Shown here piece by piece: positions 1 to 7,007 of a DNA stretch of 64,000 nt (position 1 is its first letter; every line of letters starts with the position of its first letter). The stretch is from Aneurinibacillus uraniidurans (GTDB lineage Bacteria; Bacillota; Bacilli; Aneurinibacillales; Aneurinibacillaceae), in assembly GCF_028471905.1 (NCBI RefSeq), contig NZ_CP116902.1:3056501-3120500 (forward strand). The letters are read 5' to 3'. The position numbers and the translations under genes were made by a program. The notes beneath the pieces were generated by a model. That model saw only the letters and a program-made list of their open reading frames with translations, made no database searches and was not told the origin of the DNA.

Positions 1-1
1 T

Positions 2-361
2 CGCCTGTTTCCTGTTAATCGGATCGGTGTCCATCATGTACCAGGTTTGTTCACGAAAAATGAGCGGCTTATTACGTATGCACATACACCAGCTGGTGAG
101 ATGGCACTCGTGAAAGTCGGAGCATTTATCGTAGGAAGTGTTCGAGTACCGTATGGCGAACATACAACGAATGTCCGAAACGGGCGTGCCTATTCGATGG
201 ATTTACCAGAACTCCCTTATGAAAAAGGACAGGAAGTCGGACTTTTTGAGTTCGGGTCCACCGTTGTCCTGCTTTTTGAAAAAGATCGGATCACATTTAG
301 TGAACGCATTCAGCCTGACGCTTATTTGCAATATGGCGAATGCATCGGAACGTTCCGCTAA
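2..361 (+). CDS. psd: Phosphatidylserine decarboxylase, C-terminal part (5' end beyond window)
   Basis: This is the last 119 residues of a pyruvoyl-dependent phosphatidylserine decarboxylase, which makes phosphatidylethanolamine at the membrane. The frame is open to the left edge, so the start is outside. Visible family features are PVNRIGVHHVPGLFTKNERL, the VGAFIVGSVRV strand and, near the end, EFGSTVVLLFE. The Gly-Ser bond of FGST (Ser codon at 257-259) is where this family cleaves itself to form the pyruvoyl group. A strong hairpin follows 20 bases after the stop. Identity is by family motifs only. Confidence 0.9.
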   Translation, partial: RLFPVNRIGVHHVPGLFTKNERLITYAHTPAGEMALVKVGAFIVGSVRVPYGEHTTNVRNGRAYSMDLPELPYEKGQEVGLFEFGSTVVLLFEKDRITFSERIQPDAYLQYGECIGTFR

Positions 362-380
362 TTTCTCTTATAAGCGAAAA

Positions 381-410
381 AACCTGGACTTAGTCATCCA
401 GGTTTTTTTT
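381..410. terminator. Bidirectional Rho-independent terminator
   Basis: Inverted repeat AACCTGGA/TCCAGGTT with a T-run on the right and an A-run on the left. It closes psd from the left and the minus-strand gene at 390-1163 from the right; the latter's stop codon lies inside the loop. Confidence 0.85.
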
Positions 411-1163
411 ATTCGATATATGCCCGTGAAGATAGCGACCAAATCGATCCATTACCCACAAATGAATGCGTGCTTGTGTCAATCGATACAGTAGCCATGG
501 GAGGCGGGGTACAAAATTATGAAGCGCAGTTATAACTTCTCCCCTCCCTGCTATCTCTCGAAATTCAAGTCGTCCCCTATGTGCATTTGTTTCCTTTTGA
601 TTTACTAGCAAACCGCCCGTAATGCGGTACACCTGACAGCCTGGCCTGCTTTCTTCTGCATCATGCTGCAAAATCAGCAGTGGAAGAGGAATTTTCATTG
701 CCTTAAAATGAAAAACATCTGTTTCTTTTCGTTGTACCTGCACAAACGGAAATAACAGTTGCGGAAGCCATGCCAGATAAGTATCTCCTACCCATGCCGC
801 ATCCCACTCTGCTGGAAGACAAAAGCGCTGAACAGACGATACAGTATTGCCCCCTTGCCACTGGCTCACCGCAAGCGCTACCTCTCCCCCTTCTTCTCCT
901 TCTCGTACCGAAACACCATATGCCCCCAGAATGTGCGAAAGTTCTGGATGGTCTGATGGATGCATAATACAGGATACCCCTGCAAGCGCCGCCGCCCGCC
1001 CGACTGTATCAGCATACAGAATAGCCAGATCTTCTTCGCTTCCTTGTACAAGCCGAGCAGAACGGGACAATGCATCTCCACTATAATAAATGAGTGATTT
1101 TCCTTGAATTTCTTCTTTTGTTTTTATAATGGAAAACAAATCAATATATCTTTGGCAATTCAT
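390..1163 (-). CDS. Uncharacterised 257-aa protein
   Basis: I do not recognise this family. The start is placed at the ATG at 1163, preceded by GAGG about nine bases upstream; an open frame continues further upstream, but that part reads like random sequence. The predicted protein is soluble, with no signal peptide or clear membrane segment. Its C-terminal half is rich in aromatic and basic residues (for example NFVPRLPWLLYRLTQARIHL and WVMDRFGRYLHGH). It is transcribed divergently from the membrane-anchored protein at 1276 and ends inside the terminator shared with psd. Confidence 0.6.
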   Translation of the reverse strand: MNCQRYIDLFSIIKTKEEIQGKSLIYYSGDALSRSARLVQGSEEDLAILYADTVGRAAALAGVSCIMHPSDHPELSHILGAYGVSVREGEEGGEVALAVSQWQGGNTVSSVQRFCLPAEWDAAWVGDTYLAWLPQLLFPFVQVQRKETDVFHFKAMKIPLPLLILQHDAEESRPGCQVYRITGGLLVNQKETNAHRGRLEFREIAGRGEVITALHNFVPRLPWLLYRLTQARIHLWVMDRFGRYLHGHISNKKNLDD

Positions 1164-1275
1164 GACCTTTTTCCTCAACAAACTTCTTAAAATTTGTCTA
1201 AAATGACCTTCAAAAAGGATAAACAATATGCGAATATTATATAAAGAAAACTGTTCGAATGAAAGGAATCTTACC

Positions 1276-1992
1276 ATGAAAAAATGGATGCAATCTCCGA
1301 TGCGTATTAAACGTATGTATTTGCTTATTGCAACAGGCATCGTTGTAATTCTGGTCGGCATTGCCGCCACCCTATTGTCTAAATCGAGCACCCCACCAGC
1401 ATCTCCACAGGCTGCACAGCCGGCAGCTTCTGGTACCGCTCAACAACAGGTTGCTTCTTCTACTGACGTAACCGATTCAGCAGTAACACAGGTACCGCTT
1501 AATAAAACACGAGATGAAGCCGAAGCGGAAGGGTTGCTAGATGATCAAGGATCAGTTTCGAAACCTTCCAAACACAATCGAAATTCTACCGCTTCAGAGT
1601 CTGATAGCAAACAAACAGTCGATAAAACAAGTGATACCCAAAATGCTTCATCCATCACTCCCCCGGCAGCTACAGCTAGCAGCACTCCCCCTTCTGCACA
1701 GGCAGGAGCTGGACTCGATGCTGCTACTGTCAATCAGCTTCGCAGCTATGGCATTCGGGAAGGCGATTTATCTAAAATCAACAAAATGGTTGCCGATGGC
1801 TTCGATCCAAAAGAAATCGCACAATCACTGCGCAAGAACGGCAACCATAATCTTGCCTCTGTAATTGATCAGGTTCCACGGCGCCCGAAAGCAGAACCAG
1901 CACCGCAGGACAAGAAAAAAGATGAAAAAGTAGAAAAACAGCCAAAAAAAGACGAGCAAAAGCAAGATCAGCAAGACGACAAAAACAACTAA
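1276..1992 (+). CDS. Uncharacterised single-pass membrane protein with low-complexity linker
   Basis: A 238-aa protein of unknown function. It has one N-terminal membrane segment (roughly residues 12-34, rich in I, V, L, G, A), a long Ser/Ala/Pro/Gln/Thr-rich disordered region to about residue 145, a short helical domain of about 60 residues (from LDAATVNQLRSYGIREGDL), and a highly charged Lys/Asp/Glu/Gln tail. AAGGA lies eight bases before the chosen ATG; an in-frame ATG at 1228 lacks a comparable ribosome site. The architecture suggests an anchored extracytoplasmic or linker protein. A strong terminator follows. Confidence 0.7.
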   Translation: MKKWMQSPMRIKRMYLLIATGIVVILVGIAATLLSKSSTPPASPQAAQPAASGTAQQQVASSTDVTDSAVTQVPLNKTRDEAEAEGLLDDQGSVSKPSKHNRNSTASESDSKQTVDKTSDTQNASSITPPAATASSTPPSAQAGAGLDAATVNQLRSYGIREGDLSKINKMVADGFDPKEIAQSLRKNGNHNLASVIDQVPRRPKAEPAPQDKKKDEKVEKQPKKDEQKQDQQDDKNN

Positions 1993-2021
1993 AAAGAAGC
2001 TATCCCCATAGCCATCAAGTT

Positions 2022-2055
2022 AAGGTTCAAAAGTTTTTAGCTTTTGAACCTTTTC
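2022..2055. terminator. Terminator between converging genes
   Basis: A 12-bp perfect stem, AAGGTTCAAAAG/CTTTTGAACCTT, with a TTTTTAG loop and a following T-run. It lies between the 1276 gene and the end of the histidine kinase gene on the other strand. Confidence 0.9.
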
Positions 2056-2074
2056 TCCATTTTTATATCTGATC

Positions 2075-4180
2075 TTAGTGTATGTATTGTTTTGCCCCTA
2101 CTAACGCAATAGGTAGTAGAATGGTTACGGTAGTCCCTTTGTTGAGCTCACTATGAATAGAAATACTTCCTTCGTGCCTTTCAATAATTTTATAGCTCAC
2201 CGCAAGACCCAGCCCCGTTCCTTTTTCTTTTGTGCTATAGAAGGGTTCGCCCAGTCTCGGAATTCGTTCTTGAGGAATACCTCCCCCTTCATCTATGATG
2301 CGGATGGAAACCTGTTCATGATCATATTTGTCAACAGAAACAAAAATGTTTCCTCCATGAGGCATCGCTTCAATGGCATTTTGTAAAATATTAATAAAAA
2401 CCTGTTTTAATTGATTTTCATCACATGTGATTTGGGGAAGCCCCGGATCAATCTTCAGTGTGATCTGAATACTGTTCAAGATTGCTTTCGTATTCATCAG
2501 ATCAACAACTTGCTGCAAGAACGCTCCAAGATTCTTCTTTTGGATATTCATCACCTCAGGTTTGGCGAGCGTCAAAAATTCGCTGATAATCAATTCGATT
2601 CGCTCCACCTCAGATTCCATCAGTGTTAAATAATTTTCATGCTCGGTAAATCTATTTTTCAATAACTGGGTAAATCCTTTTAATACAGTCAACGGATTAC
2701 GCACCTCATGCGCGACTCCGGCAGCCAATTGTCCTACAGCAGCAAGCCTATCTGATTTCCGCAGCAGTTCCTCAGTCCTTCGGCGGTCCGTACTATCAAT
2801 TCCCGTCCCGATAACATACTTGATCTGCCCCTCGCTATCTAAGAGGATGGAGTTTGACCAACTGACCAGGCGCTGACTTCCATCTTTTGTTCTCCACATA
2901 TTTTCTCTGTATAGTTCTACTTTCTCAATACTAAGATCTTGAAAAAGCTCCCACACTATCTGCGCATCTTCCGGGAGCATCAGCTGTTCCCACACAAAGT
3001 TCCCCTGCACCTCATGAAATGAATAACCCGACACTTTCTCGCAGGCACGGTTAAAGTGAACAATCCTTCCGTGGCGATCCATCACGAGTACCAGAGCATC
3101 AACCGTATCAAGAATCATATTAATAAAATTGCGCTCCTCTAACAATGCTTGTTCTGCTTGCTTGCGGTCCGTAATCGCACGGACGATCACCATGATCTTA
3201 CTTTCGAGAAGCGGCAAAAACCTGGCTTCAAAGTACTGCATCTCCTTCTTTACAGACAGTGAATATTCAACATAAGCGAGTGAATTCGTCTTACTTGCAT
3301 GATCAATTGCTTGTTTAAATTGGAAACTTATCTCGGACGGCAGTACATCTGGAAATTTCTTCCCTAGAAATTCTTCCGGAGCTATATAAAAGTCATTAGG
3401 GTCTCTAGCCTGCGAATTCATAATCGTTCCATCTTGATCAAGCCAGAAGTACAGGTCGGGCAGCGCGTGAAAAATAGCTTTCAAATCTTGTAGTACCACG
3501 CGCAGTCGCTCTTCACTTTCCCGCAACTTTTTTTCCGTCTGTTTCCGCTTCTGAATATCCTTTTGAAGTTCTTGGTTCGCTTCCGCCAGCTGCTTCGTTC
3601 GCTGCTTGACCAATGTGTCCAGATGCTGGTTCGTCTTTCGTAATGATTCTTCTGCTTGCCGCTGTTTCAAATGCGTAAGGCCCATGTCGGCAAACATCTC
3701 TGCCAACTGGACAAAATATTTCATACAAGCATCGACTTCTTCCGGCGAAATGATCGGAACTTTCGAAAGTGCCTTCAAATAGTTTTCTTCATTAAATCCG
3801 AATTCCCGCGCTTGTCTACGAAAATAATTAATATCCGGTTCTTCATAGAAAAACTGGCCGAGTATTAGCGTTGCCAGATGTTCCCCCTCAATTATGATCG
3901 GTACGAAAGATTCAATTAATCCGTTCTGGCATACATAAGAATCATATTCCTGACTTAGATGAAGACGGGTTTGGATCGATCGATCACTATCCTTACATCT
4001 CTGTCCAGCATGAGGATGAGCTCGGTGAAACTTGAAACAAATATCCTGCCATCCGATCGCAGACAAAATGTTTCCTTCCGGGTCAAGCAGACCATACGGA
4101 ATATTAGTTAGATGATAAAAATGTTCCATAAGTTTTTGTAGCTTTGTAATATCGACAAGTTCTGAAAATCTGTATTTCAC
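2075..4180 (-). CDS. PocR-PAS-PAS sensor histidine kinase (orphan)
   Basis: A 701-aa cytoplasmic sensor kinase without membrane segments. Residues about 1-165 form a PocR ligand-binding domain with conserved Cys48, Cys62 and Cys84 (HAGQRCKDSD, YVCQNGLIESFVPI). A coiled coil spans about 170-225, followed by PAS domains at about 225-340 and 350-465. HisKA has the phospho-acceptor His491 (AAGVAHEVRNPL) and HATPase_c has NILQNAIEAMPHGG and EKGTGLGLAVSYK. PocR domains in this family bind small molecules such as short-chain diols or other hydrocarbons. The GTG at 4180 is chosen because GGAGGG lies just upstream and a TTG at 4198 would overlap it. No response regulator is adjacent, so the partner is unknown. 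Confidence 0.88.
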   Translation of the reverse strand: MKYRFSELVDITKLQKLMEHFYHLTNIPYGLLDPEGNILSAIGWQDICFKFHRAHPHAGQRCKDSDRSIQTRLHLSQEYDSYVCQNGLIESFVPIIIEGEHLATLILGQFFYEEPDINYFRRQAREFGFNEENYLKALSKVPIISPEEVDACMKYFVQLAEMFADMGLTHLKQRQAEESLRKTNQHLDTLVKQRTKQLAEANQELQKDIQKRKQTEKKLRESEERLRVVLQDLKAIFHALPDLYFWLDQDGTIMNSQARDPNDFYIAPEEFLGKKFPDVLPSEISFQFKQAIDHASKTNSLAYVEYSLSVKKEMQYFEARFLPLLESKIMVIVRAITDRKQAEQALLEERNFINMILDTVDALVLVMDRHGRIVHFNRACEKVSGYSFHEVQGNFVWEQLMLPEDAQIVWELFQDLSIEKVELYRENMWRTKDGSQRLVSWSNSILLDSEGQIKYVIGTGIDSTDRRRTEELLRKSDRLAAVGQLAAGVAHEVRNPLTVLKGFTQLLKNRFTEHENYLTLMESEVERIELIISEFLTLAKPEVMNIQKKNLGAFLQQVVDLMNTKAILNSIQITLKIDPGLPQITCDENQLKQVFINILQNAIEAMPHGGNIFVSVDKYDHEQVSIRIIDEGGGIPQERIPRLGEPFYSTKEKGTGLGLAVSYKIIERHEGSISIHSELNKGTTVTILLPIALVGAKQYIH

Positions 4181-4317
4181 CTCTTCTCCCTCCTGCAACG
4201 TTAGTTTACGAATACATATCGTTCCTTCACGTAATACTCATCTATTATTTCCGCAGGCACGATGCTTCTTCCTGTAGCCTAGACAATTTTTTGCAAGAAA
4301 CTGCGCACATGCATAAC

Positions 4318-4352
4318 AAAAAAGCCACCCTTCTAAAAAAGGTGGCTTTTTT
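4318..4352 (-). terminator. Terminator after CoA-binding protein gene
   Basis: Stem AAAAAAGCCACC/GGTGGCTTTTTT. It lies just past the stop of the minus-strand gene at 4362. Confidence 0.88.
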
Positions 4353-4361
4353 GTTAGTGTG

Positions 4362-4784
4362 TTATTTACGGCGTACAAGCAAAGCATGATCAACTTTAAT
4401 ACATTGATCCATAATAATCATAATGCCAGCTTCCTGCGCTTTATGAGCTGCTTCTTCATTGTAGATCCCCTGCTGCAGCCAGATAGCCTTTGGCTTCAAT
4501 TGGATTGCCTCTTCCACAACAGGACCTACTTCTTCACTGCGACGGAATACATTTACGATATCTACTGGCTCAGTAATTTCAGTAAGTGATGCAGCTGCCT
4601 TCTCGCCAAGTGCTTCTTCAATCGTTGGATTCACCGGAGTAATTTTATACCCATTGCTCTGCATAGCAGCCGAAACCATATAACTTGTCCGATCTGGTTT
4701 ATTAGATAGTCCCACTACAGCGATCGTCTTCGCATTCTCAAGCAGTTCCCGGCGTTCATCCGCGGATGGATTTGTAAATGTCAT
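4362..4784 (-). CDS. CoA-binding (YccU-like) protein
   Basis: A 140-aa single-domain protein of the CoA-binding Rossmann family (YccU type). The N-terminal IAVVGLSNKPDRTSYMVS motif forms the nucleotide-binding loop, and later motifs include VDIVNVFRRSEEV, AIWLQQGIYNEEA and MDQCIKVDH. Members are thought to bind CoA or a related thioester and their physiological role is not settled. GGAGGAG precedes the ATG. It is a monocistron ending in a strong terminator and is divergent from the methyltransferase at 4938. Confidence 0.88.
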   Translation of the reverse strand: MTFTNPSADERRELLENAKTIAVVGLSNKPDRTSYMVSAAMQSNGYKITPVNPTIEEALGEKAAASLTEITEPVDIVNVFRRSEEVGPVVEEAIQLKPKAIWLQQGIYNEEAAHKAQEAGIMIIMDQCIKVDHALLVRRK

Positions 4785-4863
4785 AACAATCTCCTCCTTC
4801 TTGTATGTACCTCTTTATTTTCTTCGCGATGAAAGTAAATAATCCCTTTTTCTTTATTACTTT

Positions 4864-4892
4864 TTGACATATCGATGTATTTGGTGTATCTT
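4864..4892 (+). promoter_or_regulatory. Sigma-A-type promoter for the methyltransferase gene
   Basis: TTGACA (4864-4869), a 17-base spacer and TATCTT (4887-4892), ending 45 bases before the start codon. Confidence 0.6.
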
Positions 4893-4937
4893 TCGCTTAT
4901 TGCTATAGATAAAAAGCATTTACAAAAGGAGAAAACC

Positions 4938-5531
4938 ATGGAGAAATTACTTTTCCTGTACAAGTTTTTGCGTTCACCCAAAAGCATAGGAAGCATCACC
5001 CCAAGTTCTCGTTTTCTCACCCGCGCTATGATGCAAACGATTGATTGGTCCCATGTTCACACAATTGCGGAACTCGGCCCTGGAACAGGAGTATTTACCC
5101 AGTATATCGCTGATCATAAGCAACCTGACTGTCAGGTATATGTATTTGAAAAAGACGATAGCATGCGTAAGCGGCTTGAACATCTCTATCCATCGTTCAA
5201 CTTCTATGAAAGCGCGTCGAACATCAATGAAATTCAGGATATTAAGAATCGAGGAGGTCTTGACTGTATTATCTCAGGCCTGCCATTTATGAATTTCCCG
5301 CAAGATTTGCGTGATCATATTATGCAGGGGGTAGAAGAAGTTCTTGCACCGGGGGGGCTTTTTATCGCCTTTCAATATTCCACCCAGATGCGCCGCCAGC
5401 TCGATGAGCGGCTAGAAAGAAGATCGATCCGTTTTGTACCATTGAACCTTCCACCTGCTTTCGTATACTGCTACCGCAAACCACTCTCCTCTTCGCAGCA
5501 TCAGATACAGCAGAAGCTGTCAGGTTTATAA
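4938..5531 (+). CDS. Class I SAM-dependent methyltransferase (phospholipid/rRNA-adenine methyltransferase-like)
   Basis: A 197-aa protein with SAM-binding motif I as IAELGPGTGVFTQYI and a downstream VYVFEKDD acidic motif. The N-terminal FLRSPKSIGSITPSSRFLTR resembles bacterial phospholipid N-methyltransferases (PmtA-like), and the ISGLPFMNFP stretch sits where dimethylases carry an N-(L/I)-P-(F/Y)-like motif. AAAGGAG lies before the ATG at 4938. Sequence alone does not decide between lipid and RNA as substrate; the lipid reading is favoured by the N-terminus. It is a single gene with its own promoter and a shared bidirectional terminator. Confidence 0.75.
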   Translation: MEKLLFLYKFLRSPKSIGSITPSSRFLTRAMMQTIDWSHVHTIAELGPGTGVFTQYIADHKQPDCQVYVFEKDDSMRKRLEHLYPSFNFYESASNINEIQDIKNRGGLDCIISGLPFMNFPQDLRDHIMQGVEEVLAPGGLFIAFQYSTQMRRQLDERLERRSIRFVPLNLPPAFVYCYRKPLSSSQHQIQQKLSGL

Positions 5532-5571
5532 AAACCCTATAGATAAAAAGATGTTAAATTATTTTACTATG

Positions 5572-5607
5572 AAAAAACGGCTGACATGTTGATGTCAGCC
5601 GTTTTTT
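5572..5607. terminator. Bidirectional terminator between methyltransferase gene and rplT
   Basis: A 15-bp stem, AAAAAACGGCTGACA/TGTCAGCCGTTTTTT, with T-runs in both directions. It closes converging genes. Confidence 0.92.
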
Positions 5608-5623
5608 ATCGGAAAGCGTGAAA

Positions 5624-5983
5624 TTACGCGTTCAGTTTTTCTTTTGCAGTAGTAGCAAGTGCTGCGAAAGCTGCTTTATCGTTTACAGCCATGTCAGCAA
5701 GCATTTTGCGGTTTACTTCAATACCAGCTTCTTTCAGACCGAACATGAAACGGCTGTAAGAAAGGCCATTGATACGAGCTGCTGCGTTAATACGAGTGAT
5801 CCACAGTTTGCGGAAATCACGTTTTACCTGACGACGGTCACGGTATGCGTACAGCAGGGATTTCATAACTTGTGCGTTAGCAGATTTAAACAGACGGTGT
5901 TTAGAACCGAAATAACCTTTAGCAAGCTTTAATACTTTTTTGCGACGATTACGCGCAACATTTCCACCTTTAACTCTTGGCAT
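5624..5983 (-). CDS. rplT: 50S ribosomal protein L20
   Basis: The 119-aa large-subunit protein L20 starts with [20 protein letters not shown] and has the typical length. It binds 23S rRNA and is needed for early 50S assembly. In Bacillus relatives it also binds the infC leader to repress its own operon. AGGAGGAG precedes the ATG. It is the last gene of infC-rpmI-rplT and is followed by a strong bidirectional terminator. Confidence 0.98.
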   Translation of the reverse strand: MPRVKGGNVARNRRKKVLKLAKGYFGSKHRLFKSANAQVMKSLLYAYRDRRQVKRDFRKLWITRINAAARINGLSYSRFMFGLKEAGIEVNRKMLADMAVNDKAAFAALATTAKEKLNA

Positions 5984-6031
5984 TGATGTTCTCCTCCTAA
6001 ATCAATTCGATCAACTTATCCGAAAAAATTA

Positions 6032-6229
6032 TTACAAATACGTCAGCATAGATGCAATGCGTTTTTGGTCGCCGCTAGAAACAACTGCGCCTTTACGCAG
6101 GTTACGTTTGCGCTTCGGAGATTTTTTCTCCAAGATATGGCTTGTGTAAGCATGGGAGCGCTTCAGTTTGCCGCTTCCAGTTTTTTTGAAACGCTTTGCA
6201 GCGCCACGGTGAGTTTTCATTTTAGGCAT
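6032..6229 (-). CDS. rpmI: 50S ribosomal protein L35
   Basis: The 65-aa, Lys/Arg-rich ribosomal protein L35 ([20 protein letters not shown]) has the standard length for the family. It lies between infC (23 bases upstream) and rplT (48 bases downstream), the conserved operon order. GGAGG precedes the ATG. Confidence 0.98.
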   Translation of the reverse strand: MPKMKTHRGAAKRFKKTGSGKLKRSHAYTSHILEKKSPKRKRNLRKGAVVSSGDQKRIASMLTYL

Positions 6230-6252
6230 CGTACAAATCCTCCAATCAGAAA

Positions 6253-6768
6253 TTACTTGTCTGTTTTCGGGGCGAGAATCATAATCATGCTACGCCCTTC
6301 AATTTTCGGCTTACGTTCGACCGTACACAGATGCTCCACTTCTTTAGCGAGCTTCTCCATTACCTGCTGACCAATCTCAGCGTGTGTAATAGCACGTCCA
6401 CGGAAACGAATCGTCAGCTTCACTTTATTTCCATTTTCAAGAAACTTCACAGCATTGCGCAGCTTCGTTTGGAAATCATGTTCTTCAATGGTTGGAGAAA
6501 GACGTACTTCTTTAATCTCCACCACTTTCTGGTTTTTACGAGCTTCTTTTTCCTTCTTCTGCTGTTCATACCGGAACTTACCGTAATCCATGATCCGGCA
6601 TACTGGCGGCTTTGCGGTAGGCGCTATGTTCACCAGATCGAGTTCTTTTTCTTGCGCCAAGCGAAGCGCTTCACGTAACGGTACAATCCCTGCCTGCTGG
6701 CCTTCCGAATCAATCAAACGAACCTCACGAGCACGGATTTCCTCGTTGACTAAATGCTCCTTGCTAAT
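6253..6768 (-). CDS. infC: Translation initiation factor IF-3, ATT start codon
   Basis: A 171-aa IF-3, which binds the 30S subunit, keeps it from joining 50S and checks start codons. Reading from the ATT at 6768 gives (M)[18 protein letters not shown], the expected IF-3 N-terminus, with GGAGGTG eight bases upstream. The nearest ATG would add a basic/tryptophan-rich extension that IF-3 does not have and that overlaps the leader. An AUU start is a known conserved feature of infC: it lets IF-3 repress its own translation. C-terminal motifs include [14 protein letters not shown] and the family length fits. Confidence 0.96.
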   Translation of the reverse strand: MSKEHLVNEEIRAREVRLIDSEGQQAGIVPLREALRLAQEKELDLVNIAPTAKPPVCRIMDYGKFRYEQQKKEKEARKNQKVVEIKEVRLSPTIEEHDFQTKLRNAVKFLENGNKVKLTIRFRGRAITHAEIGQQVMEKLAKEVEHLCTVERKPKIEGRSMIMILAPKTDK

Positions 6769-6955
6769 AACCTGCCACCTCCAAAGGAATTTGGACCAAA
6801 GCAAAAAATGCGGACGCACTGCGCCCGCATGTATCAGTTATCCCATAATTATCAAACGATTATGGAAGTATCAGATACCTGCTGACAGCTCATCATGCGT
6901 CACGCAGGTGAGAAGCGGGTGCTCCTGCTTTGGATTCCGTTATTCATTACACTTT
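6769..6955 (-). promoter_or_regulatory. infC operon leader (L20-type attenuator region)
   Basis: About 185 bases of untranslated leader lie between the promoter and the ATT start. It ends with an intrinsic terminator (6803-6830: ATGCGGGCGC/GCGTCCGCAT followed by six U) about 35 bases before infC. In Bacillus the same position carries the L20-dependent attenuator. Upstream inverted repeats such as ATAATCGTTTGATAATTAT could form the alternative structure. The L20 link is inferred from position and layout. Confidence 0.75.
6803..6830 (-). terminator. Attenuator hairpin in infC leader
   Basis: A 10-bp stem (6808-6830) with one wobble pair, followed by TTTTTT on the minus strand, between promoter and coding region. 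Confidence 0.8.
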
Positions 6956-6959
6956 TCAC

Positions 6960-6988
6960 AGTATAGCGTATGAAATATGCTACGTCAA
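6960..6988 (-). promoter_or_regulatory. Sigma-A promoter of infC-rpmI-rplT
   Basis: On the minus strand TTGACG (6988-6983), a 17-base spacer and TATACT (6965-6960). It is the only strong promoter between the GGDEF/EAL gene and infC. Confidence 0.8.
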
Positions 6989-7007
6989 GATTTGCCTCAA
7001 AAATATT

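Noticed and set aside
1164-1391. N-terminal extension of the minus-strand gene at 390-1163
   Set aside because: The extra 76 residues overlap the start of the divergent gene and its promoter region and look like random translation; a good ribosome site supports 1163.
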